Virus record (IMG/VR): IMGVR_UViG_3300042302_000091
Coordinates: 1-28,629 of that record
DNA length: 28,629 nt
Direction: 5' to 3' (one strand)
Source: a virus
Shown in pieces: positions 20,235-28,497 of this stretch (positions within the stretch are counted from its first letter, which is position 1; each line of letters opens with the position of its first letter). The notes under the pieces were generated by a model. The model did no database searches. It saw nothing but the letters and a program-made list of their open reading frames with translations, and was not told the DNA's origin. A program made the position numbers and the translations under genes.

Positions 20235-21805
20235 TATCCGAATGTTGCTGTTCTTGCTCTGCGTCTTGCCAACTGTTGTGCGTTTGTAACTTGGCCTGCT
20301 ACCACGTATGCTTGAATGGGTTGTTGGTTTCTTGCGTTTACTGAATCCGCTAATTGATTGATTCCAGAACGCCCAACGATATTAAATTGTGGGGACATCT
20401 GCGATTGTGCAGGTGCGCCCGTGCCACCGCCGCCACTTGAACTAATGTTTGTATCTGGGGACTCAAATTGTGTTCTTGAAATTGACGCAACTTGCGCCAA
20501 GCTAAACGCCGCAGCAAGTCCTGCTTGTACATACGGGTAGCCGGGGAAGGCAGCAGTATATGGAGACTTTTGTGCGGTCGTATATGCATTCTGTACCGCT
20601 TCAATACCAGAAATAACCGCAGTTGCAAGGGATAATTTCTTTTGGAACTCAAACTGGCGTTTCTTAGACGCTTCATCGTCTCCTGCAAACGCTGCTGATA
20701 ATGCACTTATTGCGGCAAGTCCGTCTTTTGCCATTTGAAATTTTGCAGCAGACACCTCCTGGTCAAGTGTTTTACTATCTCGTGCGTACTGAACCTCTGC
20801 TGCATTCTTATCGTCAAGCAGTTGCAAATAAGCATCGTAAGCCTCTTGTTGTGCTACTGTTCCCTCTGCTGCGTTTTGCAGACGTTGCTTTGCGATTGCC
20901 AGCTCTGTATCAAGAATCTTAACTTGTTGATTGTATTCAATCTCAAGTGCTTTGCGGCGGTTCTCCTCGATGCTTGATATGGTTACATACTCACCTTGAA
21001 TAACCTCTCCGTTCTTTTGAATTAATTCGTTGTAGGTAATCATTTCCCGGTTAAGAGCCATTTGATTCATTAAGAACTCGGAACGCTGGCCCGCAACTCT
21101 TTCTTCAATATCGGTTAACTCGGTTCTTGCTTGAATTAAGGCAATCTCATTTTCAATGCTTGGTATCTTCTCGTATTGCGCTGCTGCACCGGCAACAATC
21201 TGGTCAACAAGTCCCTTTTCTTTCTCCAGCTGCTCGGTTAGAATCTCATTCAAAAGTGTATTTGCCTCAACCCTGGATTCGATACTTCTATATTCATCGT
21301 CCCGCATTTGTCGGGCTTCTTCGGCAAGTAACTGATATGATAATTGAACCTCGGTACGCCGGGCGGCGGCTAATGCACCCTGCTTCTCTAATTCTACAAT
21401 CTCCTTTGAATCGGAAATAACACTACCAAGATTTAAGGCGGTACCCTTTGTAAGGGAATCAAATATACGGGATACGGTCAACTGAACTGCTCCAAGTGCT
21501 GTATTGAAAACGTCTACAACACCTTGGTTGGCCATAAACGATTCCTTGGCGGCGTCGATGGCAATTGATACAAGCGCAAAGCTCTTAGCACTATTGGCCA
21601 GCTCCTTGAAAGAATTACTTGCTTTCTCCGTTTCTTTCTGAACTCCCTCTACACCCTTTTCTGTTTTCTCGAATGCTTTTTTACTTTCGTTACCAAACTT
21701 TTTTACGCTATTGTTAAGCTCAACAACATTGTTATTAAGGTTCTCAATAGTGCTTTCAAGGTTCGTTCCGTCCCCTTGTATCCTTATAGTTTCGACAATC
21801 GCCAT
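20234..21805 (-). CDS. Probable tail tape measure protein (short)
   Basis: 523 residues. The N-terminus is coiled-coil (LESTIENLNNNVVELNNSVK...), followed by a hydrophobic segment (FALVSIAIDAAKESF), long Glu/Ala/Gln helices (residues 140-385) and a second hydrophobic stretch (YVQAGLAAAFSLAQVASI). The end is flexible and basic (QQLARRRARTATFG). This fits tape measure proteins, which set tail length. At about 0.15 nm per residue a tail near 80 nm would be expected. No lytic domain is visible. A different internal tail protein is possible. Confidence 0.65.
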   Translation of the reverse strand: MAIVETIRIQGDGTNLESTIENLNNNVVELNNSVKKFGNESKKAFEKTEKGVEGVQKETEKASNSFKELANSAKSFALVSIAIDAAKESFMANQGVVDVFNTALGAVQLTVSRIFDSLTKGTALNLGSVISDSKEIVELEKQGALAAARRTEVQLSYQLLAEEARQMRDDEYRSIESRVEANTLLNEILTEQLEKEKGLVDQIVAGAAAQYEKIPSIENEIALIQARTELTDIEERVAGQRSEFLMNQMALNREMITYNELIQKNGEVIQGEYVTISSIEENRRKALEIEYNQQVKILDTELAIAKQRLQNAAEGTVAQQEAYDAYLQLLDDKNAAEVQYARDSKTLDQEVSAAKFQMAKDGLAAISALSAAFAGDDEASKKRQFEFQKKLSLATAVISGIEAVQNAYTTAQKSPYTAAFPGYPYVQAGLAAAFSLAQVASISRTQFESPDTNISSSGGGGTGAPAQSQMSPQFNIVGRSGINQLADSVNARNQQPIQAYVVAGQVTNAQQLARRRARTATFG

Positions 21806-21939
21806 TCCTTTATTCCTTCTTGGATTTTATCTTCCGTAAACTTATACGTTCCTTTTGCAATTTCGATTTCGTGACTAACGCCAACGTATGGTTGGCTATC
21901 TAACACCTCAATCAAATAACTCAAATAAGATTCCCTCAT
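21784..21939 (-). CDS. Small protein upstream of the tape measure (51 aa)
   Basis: 51 codons from ATG 21939 (ATGA with the stop of the 674-residue gene) to TAA 21784, overlapping the tape-measure-like start by 22 bases. The product starts MRESYLSYLIEVLDSQPYVG and ends IQEGIKEWRLSKL. The exact junctions at both ends support coding. It sits where some phages encode tail chaperones, but this phage has its frameshifting chaperone elsewhere. Confidence 0.65.
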   Translation of the reverse strand: MRESYLSYLIEVLDSQPYVGVSHEIEIAKGTYKFTEDKIQEGIKEWRLSKL

Positions 21940-23960
21940 ACATTGTTTAATAACTCGAATTCTGCCTTGCCCGTTGTAAGGTTAATCTGCACGTTGTTGA
22001 CTACCCACTTCTGCCCGTTCCAAAGTAACTTGTTTTTTAGGTCGAAGTTTAGAATCTTGCCCAAAGGCAATATAGCAGGAATACGCACCAATCTACGGGA
22101 AGGGTCGTACAAGTCCGTAATATAGTCTTGCCAATATACATTGTATAGTGAATTATTTACTGATTGTAACATATACGGGTCAAGGTCTGCCCCGTAGTTC
22201 AAGGAGTAGGTAGAAGCAGCATTAAACTCCTGATTTGATGCGTTGGCGTAAACCACTTGCGTAACTGACACCGACTTATGCCCGCTAATAATTGTTTGAG
22301 TAGGGTCGATAAACGACAACACCGCAGGGTTAATCGTTATTGGCGTGCTAACATAAAATATAAACGGCTGGCCTAAATAGGTTTCCAGCTCACGAGTTAC
22401 CGCATATCCTGCCAGCAATTTTGTTAACGCTCCACCGTCTTGGTCGGTTAACCGGGTAAATAGCATCTGGTCGAATTGCGGTTGCACAACCAACTCCTCG
22501 TCCGTATCAAACACAAACTCCGAGCGTAAATCACCGTACCCAATATCGTTAGTTAATCGGTACTGCTCCCCGGTAATTGCGCCCGTCTCGTTGTATTGGA
22601 ATTGAATCTGCTTGTAAAGTTGCGGACGTTCTACTTGACTTTCTGTTATATCGAAGTATTGAGACAAGTCAACATCCGAGCCAAAGGCATACCAATCGTC
22701 AAGAGGCAAAAGGTCAAACTCTGTGCTGCTTGTCGGAATGATTACCAAGTTGAACATTTTGCAAAGCGAAGCCAAGAAGTCGGTTATCTTCTGCTCTGGC
22801 ATCAAAGAAGGTATGTCGATAGTGCCGGATATGTTTTGCGTCGAGGTGTTATATGCACTGGCCCTAACAACCGAGGTTGCTGCATCTTGTATATCAATAG
22901 CCCCAGCAAATGTAACCGATTCATTTGTAGAAGGTTGTATAGCATAGTAAGCCTCATTGTTCCTATACATTACAATATCCTCAAAAGTTGTGGTGGTTGT
23001 TCCGTTTAATGTTTTTTGCGCTATTAAAATGTCATTAACGAATATACCTACATTGTAATCACCCGTATAAGCTCCTACATTTATGGATATGTAGAAATCA
23101 TAAAGTGTAGCTACAAATGCCCCAGGTACTAAATTGGAGAACGTGCTGGCTGTGTAATCCCACCAATCAGGCGTAATTGGCACAAGAGGGGTCGGGGCAA
23201 GGATTTTTGTCCAAGGCATTGCGTTTGGAATATCCTTGTACATATAGCCAGCGTGGCGGTGACACCATATATGCAACTTGTTGTAGTCGCGAATGCCGCT
23301 TACATTAATAGTGATTCCATATTTATCTTCTATTGCTGCGACTACTTTATTAATTTCAATAGCGGGTTTTAAGTCGTAGTATTGAACTCCGTGGGTTTGG
23401 TTTTGATTATGGTAGTATATATTGTTCGGGTCGTTTTGCGTATTATTGCTTTCATAGAACCAAACGTCCTTTGCTGTAATTAGCGGGAATACAATAGAGT
23501 TTAACCCAAGCGATACCAACCCAGTGTAAACATTGTTGGGGGTGTAATCTAAATTGTAAGCCGACAAGCCATCAAGGTCATATAAATAGTCCTCACCGAA
23601 TAAGTCCGTAAGGTTTACCAGAAGTCCGTAGAACGTAATATCGTAAGCGTAGGGAGCGTTTTGGCGCATCTGTACACCTTCCAGTTCAATAGACCCGTAA
23701 CGGAATACCAGGCCGTTAATTTCGATATACCCTTCGGCACGCAATCGGTAGTCAGCGCCACCAACAATATCCGTGCGGTAGTAATGCTCAAAGATTGCGT
23801 TGTTACGTGGCGAAGCAGGAACGCTGAAACCCTGGGTGAAGTCGGTAAAGACCTTGCTTATATCTTGAATGTTTTGAACGGATAGGTTAATTACAATATC
23901 CTCATCCCCGAACATATCAAGCTCTTGGTCTCCTACAAATATCGTTACCTTATTTTTCAT
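21936..23960 (-). CDS. Large tail/baseplate structural protein (674 aa)
   Basis: 674 residues. The N-terminus (MKNKVTIFVGDQELDMFGDE, INLSVQNIQDISKVFTDFTQ, GFSVPASPRNNAIFEHYYR) matches a family I know from Bacteroidota siphoviruses, generally called a structural or minor tail protein. Beta-rich throughout, with aromatic and Asn-rich segments in the middle (residues 170-370). Large size and position between the 416-residue tail protein and the tape measure suggest a distal tail or baseplate component. ATGA junctions on both sides. Confidence 0.7.
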   Translation of the reverse strand: MKNKVTIFVGDQELDMFGDEDIVINLSVQNIQDISKVFTDFTQGFSVPASPRNNAIFEHYYRTDIVGGADYRLRAEGYIEINGLVFRYGSIELEGVQMRQNAPYAYDITFYGLLVNLTDLFGEDYLYDLDGLSAYNLDYTPNNVYTGLVSLGLNSIVFPLITAKDVWFYESNNTQNDPNNIYYHNQNQTHGVQYYDLKPAIEINKVVAAIEDKYGITINVSGIRDYNKLHIWCHRHAGYMYKDIPNAMPWTKILAPTPLVPITPDWWDYTASTFSNLVPGAFVATLYDFYISINVGAYTGDYNVGIFVNDILIAQKTLNGTTTTTFEDIVMYRNNEAYYAIQPSTNESVTFAGAIDIQDAATSVVRASAYNTSTQNISGTIDIPSLMPEQKITDFLASLCKMFNLVIIPTSSTEFDLLPLDDWYAFGSDVDLSQYFDITESQVERPQLYKQIQFQYNETGAITGEQYRLTNDIGYGDLRSEFVFDTDEELVVQPQFDQMLFTRLTDQDGGALTKLLAGYAVTRELETYLGQPFIFYVSTPITINPAVLSFIDPTQTIISGHKSVSVTQVVYANASNQEFNAASTYSLNYGADLDPYMLQSVNNSLYNVYWQDYITDLYDPSRRLVRIPAILPLGKILNFDLKNKLLWNGQKWVVNNVQINLTTGKAEFELLNNV

Positions 23961-25207
23961 CGAATGTTGTTCCTAATGTTCCAGGCAATCTCAAACGTCA
24001 AGTTGTAACTAATCATTTTGGCGTTAATCTGCTTAAAGTATTCAACACCTCCGGCGGTTGGGTTGGCCGTAAACTCCTGCCCATCGTAAAGAAGCGATAC
24101 CTTCTCGCTCATAAGCAACTCACGGATAACATCGTCGTAATTCTCGTCTACCCACCCGGTATTAACCGTAATGGTCTCTCGGCTGTTGACATCAAAGTTA
24201 CGGTACTGCAACTGCTGCGTTACGTCGTAGGAAGTAGGCAACTGCGGCATATAACTTTCCCGTGTGAACCCACCGCTTCGGGTGGAAACCTTAAAGCAAG
24301 TTAGGTAGTCGCTAACTCCGTACCGGTTAATGAAGGTAACACGTACCGGGGTGTATTTAGGTTCGCATACCAATTCGTAATTGTAATCGGTAGCGTTTTC
24401 CTCGTATCCCAGTTCCGCAAGTGCTGCACGTAGGCAAGCAAACCCCTCGCACGTACCGCCGTCGGCTTCTACCCGTGCTTTGTAGTTGACTGCTGCGCTA
24501 TCACTAATCAATGAAATAGTGTAATCCTCAATAGGTTCAACACCCAAGAAAGAATCCACGCTATTAGGGCCAGCGGGAATATAGATAATCTTTTGCGTTG
24601 ACTGGGTGCTTGTGTTTGAGAATCCCAGCTCGTCGGATAGCACGTAAAAATAGTCGGTTCCGTTTACGTTGTACAGCACGCCGTTAAGGTCGGTGTTTGC
24701 ATCGTACAAAGCGGGCAAGGACTGCTCGTATCCTTCCATTACTTGAATGGTGCGGTTGGTGATTAAGCCAGCACCCGCAACGATACCCCCTGATTGCGTA
24801 GTAAACGGCAACCAGCCGTCAGTACATAGGAACGATTGATTGTTTTGAATTAAGCCGCTACCTGGGGTTCCCGCATTCACGTAGTTAGACGATAAAGAAA
24901 ACTTACACCATACGTCTTCAGTTGTTGCATTCTCCCAATCGCTAATAGGGTCGTTCTTTAATACGGTGGTAATCTTCTCACGTATTAACTCGCTGATTTC
25001 AAATACAATAGGTTCGTCGTTAATAGAGCTTTTGGTTAACGTGTAATCCGCCGTTGGGCTGCTTGCGCTGCTACCTTGGAAAATACGCAGGGTAAGCGTA
25101 GCGTCAACAAGGCCGTCGTTAACGGCTGTGCCTTTGGTTAAGGTGATAAATATCGGAGACCTTGTAAATTGCAACGAGGTCGGAAAGCTGGCTATTGGTA
25201 GTCCCAT
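23957..25207 (-). CDS. Tail structural protein (416 aa)
   Basis: 416 residues, beta-rich, starting MGLPIASFPTSLQFTRSPIF and ending with a WNIRNNIR tail. Segments such as LTLRIFQGSSASSPTADYTL, IVFEISELIREKI and RVTFINRYGVSDYLTCFKVS suggest several beta-sandwich domains. It is coupled to the HK97 gp10-like gene (TAATG) and the 674-residue gene (ATGA), so it belongs to the tail module; a distal tail or tail-tip component is likely but not proven. Confidence 0.65.
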   Translation of the reverse strand: MGLPIASFPTSLQFTRSPIFITLTKGTAVNDGLVDATLTLRIFQGSSASSPTADYTLTKSSINDEPIVFEISELIREKITTVLKNDPISDWENATTEDVWCKFSLSSNYVNAGTPGSGLIQNNQSFLCTDGWLPFTTQSGGIVAGAGLITNRTIQVMEGYEQSLPALYDANTDLNGVLYNVNGTDYFYVLSDELGFSNTSTQSTQKIIYIPAGPNSVDSFLGVEPIEDYTISLISDSAAVNYKARVEADGGTCEGFACLRAALAELGYEENATDYNYELVCEPKYTPVRVTFINRYGVSDYLTCFKVSTRSGGFTRESYMPQLPTSYDVTQQLQYRNFDVNSRETITVNTGWVDENYDDVIRELLMSEKVSLLYDGQEFTANPTAGGVEYFKQINAKMISYNLTFEIAWNIRNNIR

Positions 25208-25713
25208 TATTTACGTGTGAATGCTTGGAAGTCATCGGGCGTAAGCTCAAACGCCTGGACTATTTCTTGTGGAAGTTTCTTAAAGTTGACTTTGAATGGT
25301 GCGCTAAAAAAGTAACTCGGTTTAATACCATTGTTGTACACCGACTTTGCTATTGCCCATTGCAAGCTCTTGCGTGGGATAAATCTTCCGTTCTTATCCC
25401 GGACACCTTCTAACCCTTTACGCACTACCCAGTTTGCAAACGCCTTGGGTGGTGGCATCTTATTGGTGTATTTGTATGGCGTGTTGAACTTTCTTTTCAC
25501 ACCGCTTACACCTTTGTCTTGAAACTCCCCGTACGGTTCCATTGAGAACGTAAGGGAGAACGAGTTAGGGCCAACCGCCAAGTCGTAGTCAAGAGAATTG
25601 TACAGCTCCTTTGTGCTGTTCTTTTTCTTCTTGGTGAGGTTCTGCCTTGCTTGTTGAATTACACGCTTTGCAAACTTCGTTAATGCGGCTTGTACGAGTT
25701 GTTGGCGGGACAT
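25207..25713 (-). CDS. HK97 gp10-like tail completion protein
   Basis: 168 residues. Basic N-terminal helix (FAKRVIQQARQNLTKKKKNS), then STKELYNSLDYDLAVGPNSF, EPYGEFQDKGVSGVKRKFNT and APFKVNFKKLPQEIV. The Y-G-x-F-x-D-K-G motif is the common signature of gp10-like neck proteins that join head and tail. Neighbours (tail terminator upstream, tail protein downstream) agree. Junctions on both sides overlap by one base. Confidence 0.65.
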   Translation of the reverse strand: MSRQQLVQAALTKFAKRVIQQARQNLTKKKKNSTKELYNSLDYDLAVGPNSFSLTFSMEPYGEFQDKGVSGVKRKFNTPYKYTNKMPPPKAFANWVVRKGLEGVRDKNGRFIPRKSLQWAIAKSVYNNGIKPSYFFSAPFKVNFKKLPQEIVQAFELTPDDFQAFTRK

Positions 25714-26180
25714 CAGCAGATAGATATTTCCGTATTAGGCACAATCAAGTCAAAGGTCAGGTTCCACCCGGTAAGCAAACTTTCAAAGCGCTCCGTAAAC
25801 GGCTCACAAATAATATCACCTTCGATTTCGTACTTCTCCGTGTACAACGTACCACGGCGTAACTGTGATTGCAATCCGTTTAGAATTGCCAAGGTGGTAT
25901 TCAAAATATCTTGTTGGTTATCTACGCCAAAGAACGGCTCGTTCTGGTCTCTAATATCCTGCTTGGTCTCATCCACAATATCCATACATAACACCGATAC
26001 GTTGAATCGTATTACGTGGTCTGCGAATGTTGCTTGGTTAACCATAATATGCGCCAACGGGAATATGGTCTGCTTGTTAAGGTCAACGTCGAATATATCC
26101 CCAAAGGTTACAACCTTCACCAAAGGGTGCGAGGATAGGTATTCGTTTATCTTTTCGGTGGCAAGGTAAAAGCTTCTCAT
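25713..26180 (-). CDS. Tail terminator-like protein
   Basis: 155 residues, alpha/beta, starting MRSFYLATEKINEYLSSHPL. The FPLAHIMVNQATF and VIRFNVSVLCMDIVDETKQD strands and a C-terminal GWNLTFDLIVPNTEISIC fit small tail terminator/completion proteins of the gpU/gp17 type. Its ATG is embedded in an ATGA junction with the frameshifted reading frame of the upstream chaperone gene, which argues that the frameshifted product is really made. Confidence 0.6.
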   Translation of the reverse strand: MRSFYLATEKINEYLSSHPLVKVVTFGDIFDVDLNKQTIFPLAHIMVNQATFADHVIRFNVSVLCMDIVDETKQDIRDQNEPFFGVDNQQDILNTTLAILNGLQSQLRRGTLYTEKYEIEGDIICEPFTERFESLLTGWNLTFDLIVPNTEISIC

Positions 26181-26901
26181 TTTTTTATCATTGAAATTTC
26201 AATATCGTTTTTCTCTTTCTCGAATGTTAAGTATGTCAACGCTTGGTTTATTGGAAGTTGAGTAACGTCTCCAAATTTGAGGACATCTCCTTGAGCAAGC
26301 GCATAGATTGATTGATACCATCCCCATCGCTGTCCGAATTGGGCTTCTCTGGTGTATGGGTTTTCAGTTCTTTCTCCAAAGAGCGCAGGGTATGCGCTGC
26401 CAATACGTTCCCTAAACGATAAAAAAAAACCAGCGCCCCAAGCACTACCGAAGCGGGCATCTGCTTCATTATTTCGTCTCGCTCGTCTGTTGCTTCGTAT
26501 TTCTCAATATCGTAACGCTCACCTTTCTCCTTTACAACCGGACGATATAGTACAGCCATTGCACGGTGCATAGTTGCCCAATCGGATAAGTAAGAATCAA
26601 GGTCGACAAACTCACCGAGGGAAATTTCGTTGAGTGCTGGAATGAATCCGTATTTAACTTCGTTGAGTTCAAAGAATTTAGTTAATCCGGGCTTCTCGGA
26701 TAGGGTCTTAGTCAGGCGTTCCAATACGCTTACAGCATCTACCAAACGGACATTCGGCAGCTCTGAAAATGGAACCCCGCAGAAGATTTCAAGCATCTTC
26801 ATTTGTTTGAACTCACCCTCGCCCTCAATACGAGCGAATCGCTGGTATTGTTCAAGCGTGATTTCATCAAGCGAAGTTGGTACTACTAATTTAAGTTCCA
26901 T
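26177..26901 (-). CDS. Tail assembly chaperone, long form by -1 frameshift (241 aa)
   Basis: Translation from ATG 26901 for 160 codons, then a -1 slip in the T9 run (26429-26421), gives 81 further codons ending at TGA 26177. The extra part (LSFRERIGSAYPALFGERTE, then FGQRWGWYQSIYALAQGD, LPINQALTYLTFEKEK and IEISMIKK) is clearly protein-like. Its stop overlaps the tail-terminator start as ATGA. This is the layout of the lambda G/GT chaperones that deliver tape measure and tube protein during tail assembly. The slip itself is inferred. Confidence 0.75.
26248..26901 (-). CDS. Tail assembly chaperone, short form (217 aa)
   Basis: The unshifted product starts MELKLVVPTSLDEITLEQYQ and is helical throughout, ending in LLKEMSSNLETLLNFQ. 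The open frame begins at a TTG at 26916 overlapping the terminase stop, but ATG 26901 gives the usual 'M-x-L-x-(I/V)-P-T-S-L-x-E-I' start of this Bacteroidota-phage family. The tail after the slip site (YRLGNVLAAHTLRSLEKELK...) is also protein-like, as expected if both products are used. It sits directly after the large terminase, well away from the tape measure. Confidence 0.75.
   Translation of the reverse strand: MELKLVVPTSLDEITLEQYQRFARIEGEGEFKQMKMLEIFCGVPFSELPNVRLVDAVSVLERLTKTLSEKPGLTKFFELNEVKYGFIPALNEISLGEFVDLDSYLSDWATMHRAMAVLYRPVVKEKGERYDIEKYEATDERDEIMKQMPASVVLGALVFFYRLGNVLAAHTLRSLEKELKTHTPEKPNSDSDGDGINQSMRLLKEMSSNLETLLNFQ
26421..26429 (-). promoter_or_regulatory. Slippery T9 frameshift site
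   Basis: Nine consecutive Ts on the minus strand in GTT-TTT-TTT-TAT. The zero frame runs on to 26248. The -1 frame is open from here to 26177, where its stop forms an ATGA with the next gene. T-runs allow both tRNAs to re-pair after a -1 slip. Confidence 0.7.
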
Positions 26902-26912
26902 AGATAAATAAC

Positions 26913-28070
26913 TCAACGGATAGAATACCTACCGTAGTTTGGTTTAGAAAGTTTATTAAACACGGCATAACGTGCAGCATCGAGGGCGTGATTCATTACG
27001 TCTATTGGCTTATTAAGCAGGTTGCCGTTCTTATCCTCCGTCCATTTGTAGTTCTGCAATTCTTTAATTAGATTGTTGCTCCGTGCTGTTGCAAATATCT
27101 TATGCCGTTTGAGAATATCAATACCTGCGTTAATCGAATCTTGGCCTTTGGCTGTTGGCTTAATGTTCCAGCCGAATCGGTGCAGCTCTTCAATTGATTT
27201 CGGTTCTGCGCTATCCGCAAAGATTTCGTCCCTCCGGTCAAGCCCTAACGATTGCAAATGGTGGTGCAGGTCTCGGTTGGTCATCCCGGTACGGTATAGC
27301 AATTCGTCCAAGTAAAGGTTATCCCCGTGCTGGTAGATTGCCACGATTGCAGACGGGTCGTTTGTAAAACCAAAGTCAAGGCCATAGGAAAGTAGTTTTG
27401 CTTCTTGTGGGATTTCAGCCGTTCCAAATTGGAATACAGTCGCTCGTGACATACCACGCTCCCCAAGGCCGTAGATACGCCAATAGTCTTCGTCGGTGTA
27501 TTGTAGCCGTTCAATTTCTTGCTTAATCTTCTCGTCAAGGAACGGGTTATCCCGGTAGGTGGTTTGGTAAAAGTCGCAATCCTCACGGGGTATTACCCTA
27601 TCATAAATCCAATGGAAAGATTCGGAAGGGTTGTAGTCAAGAATAATACGCCCATCGGTACGAAAGATAAGCTGCTGCCAATCCTCGTAAAACAATTCGT
27701 TTGCCTCGTTAATGTAAAGTAGGTTCCGTTTGCGGCCCCGTATCTTTTGAGGTTGGTCTAACGATATAAACTCAACAAGGTTACCGTTAAGGTGGTACTC
27801 GTGGCTGGACTTGTTATGGAAGTCCTCCCGGTATAAATCGTGTTCACGCAAAATATCAAAGAAGTCCCGCATAACCGAAGCCCGCAGGGACGGGAACGAC
27901 TTACGGCAAATGGTTATGGTCTTGGCTGTGTTGCGTTCGGTGTAATAAAAAATAAGCCAGAGCAGGATATTGTAAGTTTTCCCGCTCCGTGTACCGCCTT
28001 GCTCAACGATAATACGCTTATCGCTTTTGATTAGGTGGTTAAATACCTTATTGGTCTGTATCGTTGCCAA
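26913..28070 (-). CDS. terL: Terminase large subunit (TerL)
   Basis: 385 residues. ATPase domain: Walker A GGTRSGKT (25-32), Walker B LLYINEANE (117-125) with the catalytic Glu. Nuclease (RNase H-like) domain: D232 in YGLDFGFTNDPS, D286 in IFADSAEP, and D364 in NHALDAARYAV. This is a PBSX/Terminase_3-like packaging motor, which cuts concatemers and pumps DNA through the portal. The gene overlaps the small-subunit 3' end by 23 bases. Confidence 0.92.
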   Translation of the reverse strand: MATIQTNKVFNHLIKSDKRIIVEQGGTRSGKTYNILLWLIFYYTERNTAKTITICRKSFPSLRASVMRDFFDILREHDLYREDFHNKSSHEYHLNGNLVEFISLDQPQKIRGRKRNLLYINEANELFYEDWQQLIFRTDGRIILDYNPSESFHWIYDRVIPREDCDFYQTTYRDNPFLDEKIKQEIERLQYTDEDYWRIYGLGERGMSRATVFQFGTAEIPQEAKLLSYGLDFGFTNDPSAIVAIYQHGDNLYLDELLYRTGMTNRDLHHHLQSLGLDRRDEIFADSAEPKSIEELHRFGWNIKPTAKGQDSINAGIDILKRHKIFATARSNNLIKELQNYKWTEDKNGNLLNKPIDVMNHALDAARYAVFNKLSKPNYGRYSIR

Positions 28071-28395
28071 GAACTTCTATTTGGAACATCTTGCCCGTAG
28101 ATACGTCTAACTCCTGCCGTTCTACATAACCACGCTTCTTACCTTTGGTTTTAAGAAAGAAAATAGTAGCGGTTGAATTACCGTCCTTTATTTGTTTATG
28201 CAACTGGCTTTCAGCAAAGTCAAGGGCAACGTCTGATAGTGAATCGACTGCTGCTTTGTATTCGGGGTCGCTATCCATCCAAAGGTAATGCGTAGTTCTC
28301 CCAATGCCTACCGTCTTGCAAGCCGAGGTTACAACTCCGAGGGATTTTTCCAATGCATCGAGCATTGCCTTTTTATGCTGTTCAGTTTTGTCCAT
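28048..28395 (-). CDS. terS: Terminase small subunit
   Basis: 115 residues. An N-terminal helix-turn-helix of the phBC6A51/homeodomain-like type (MLDALEKSLGVVTSACKTVG, then GRTTHYLWMDSDPEYKAAVD), a central oligomerisation helix (VALDFAESQLHKQIKDG) and the SATIFFLKTKGKKRGYVER segment common in small terminases. It recognises the packaging site and loads TerL, encoded directly downstream. The start ATG at 28395 has an A-rich leader. No host-type promoter is seen on this strand upstream. Confidence 0.85.
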   Translation of the reverse strand: MDKTEQHKKAMLDALEKSLGVVTSACKTVGIGRTTHYLWMDSDPEYKAAVDSLSDVALDFAESQLHKQIKDGNSTATIFFLKTKGKKRGYVERQELDVSTGKMFQIEVLGNDTDQ

Positions 28396-28418
28396 ATCAT
28401 ATCTTTGTTTTATATTTG
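28387..28418 (+). promoter_or_regulatory. Bacteroidota-type promoter for the plus-strand tRNA
   Basis: TTTG at 28387-28390, 20 bases, then TATATTTG at 28411-28418, which matches TTTG / TAnnTTTG with standard spacing. A second -7-like TATCTTTG lies at 28400-28407. Predicted transcription start (about 28424) falls just before the tRNA 5' end at 28427. The -33 part lies inside the small-terminase 5' end on the other strand. Confidence 0.65.
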
Positions 28419-28426
28419 TTTCAACT

Positions 28427-28497
28427 GCGAGGAAAGTGTAATGGTTGCACGCTTAATACTCCAATTAAGAAGTGGCGTTCGAATCGACCTCCTCGCT
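28427..28497 (+). tRNA. tRNA-Gly(UCC)-like gene with apparent 8-nt anticodon loop
   Basis: 71 nt on the plus strand. Acceptor stem GCGAGGA/TCCTCGC is perfect and the discriminator is T73, as in bacterial tRNA-Gly. D-arm GTGTAATGGTTGCAC resembles that of tRNA-Gly(UCC). Anticodon stem CTTAA/TTAAG encloses TACTCCAA, eight nucleotides with a candidate UCC. A 6-bp stem with a 6-nt loop is the alternative. T-loop GTTCGAATC is canonical but its stem has two mismatches. CCA is not encoded. A promoter precedes it and a terminator follows. Identity as Gly is tentative; Trp (CCA) was considered but the stem does not fit. Confidence 0.6.

Noticed and set aside
22596-23009. Plus-strand open frame of 137 codons
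   Set aside because: It lies fully antisense to the 674-residue tail gene, has poor protein character and no promoter or neighbours on that strand.
25690-26169. Plus-strand open frame of 159 codons
   Set aside because: Shadow of the tail-terminator gene; the minus-strand gene has ATGA junctions on one side and a one-base overlap on the other.
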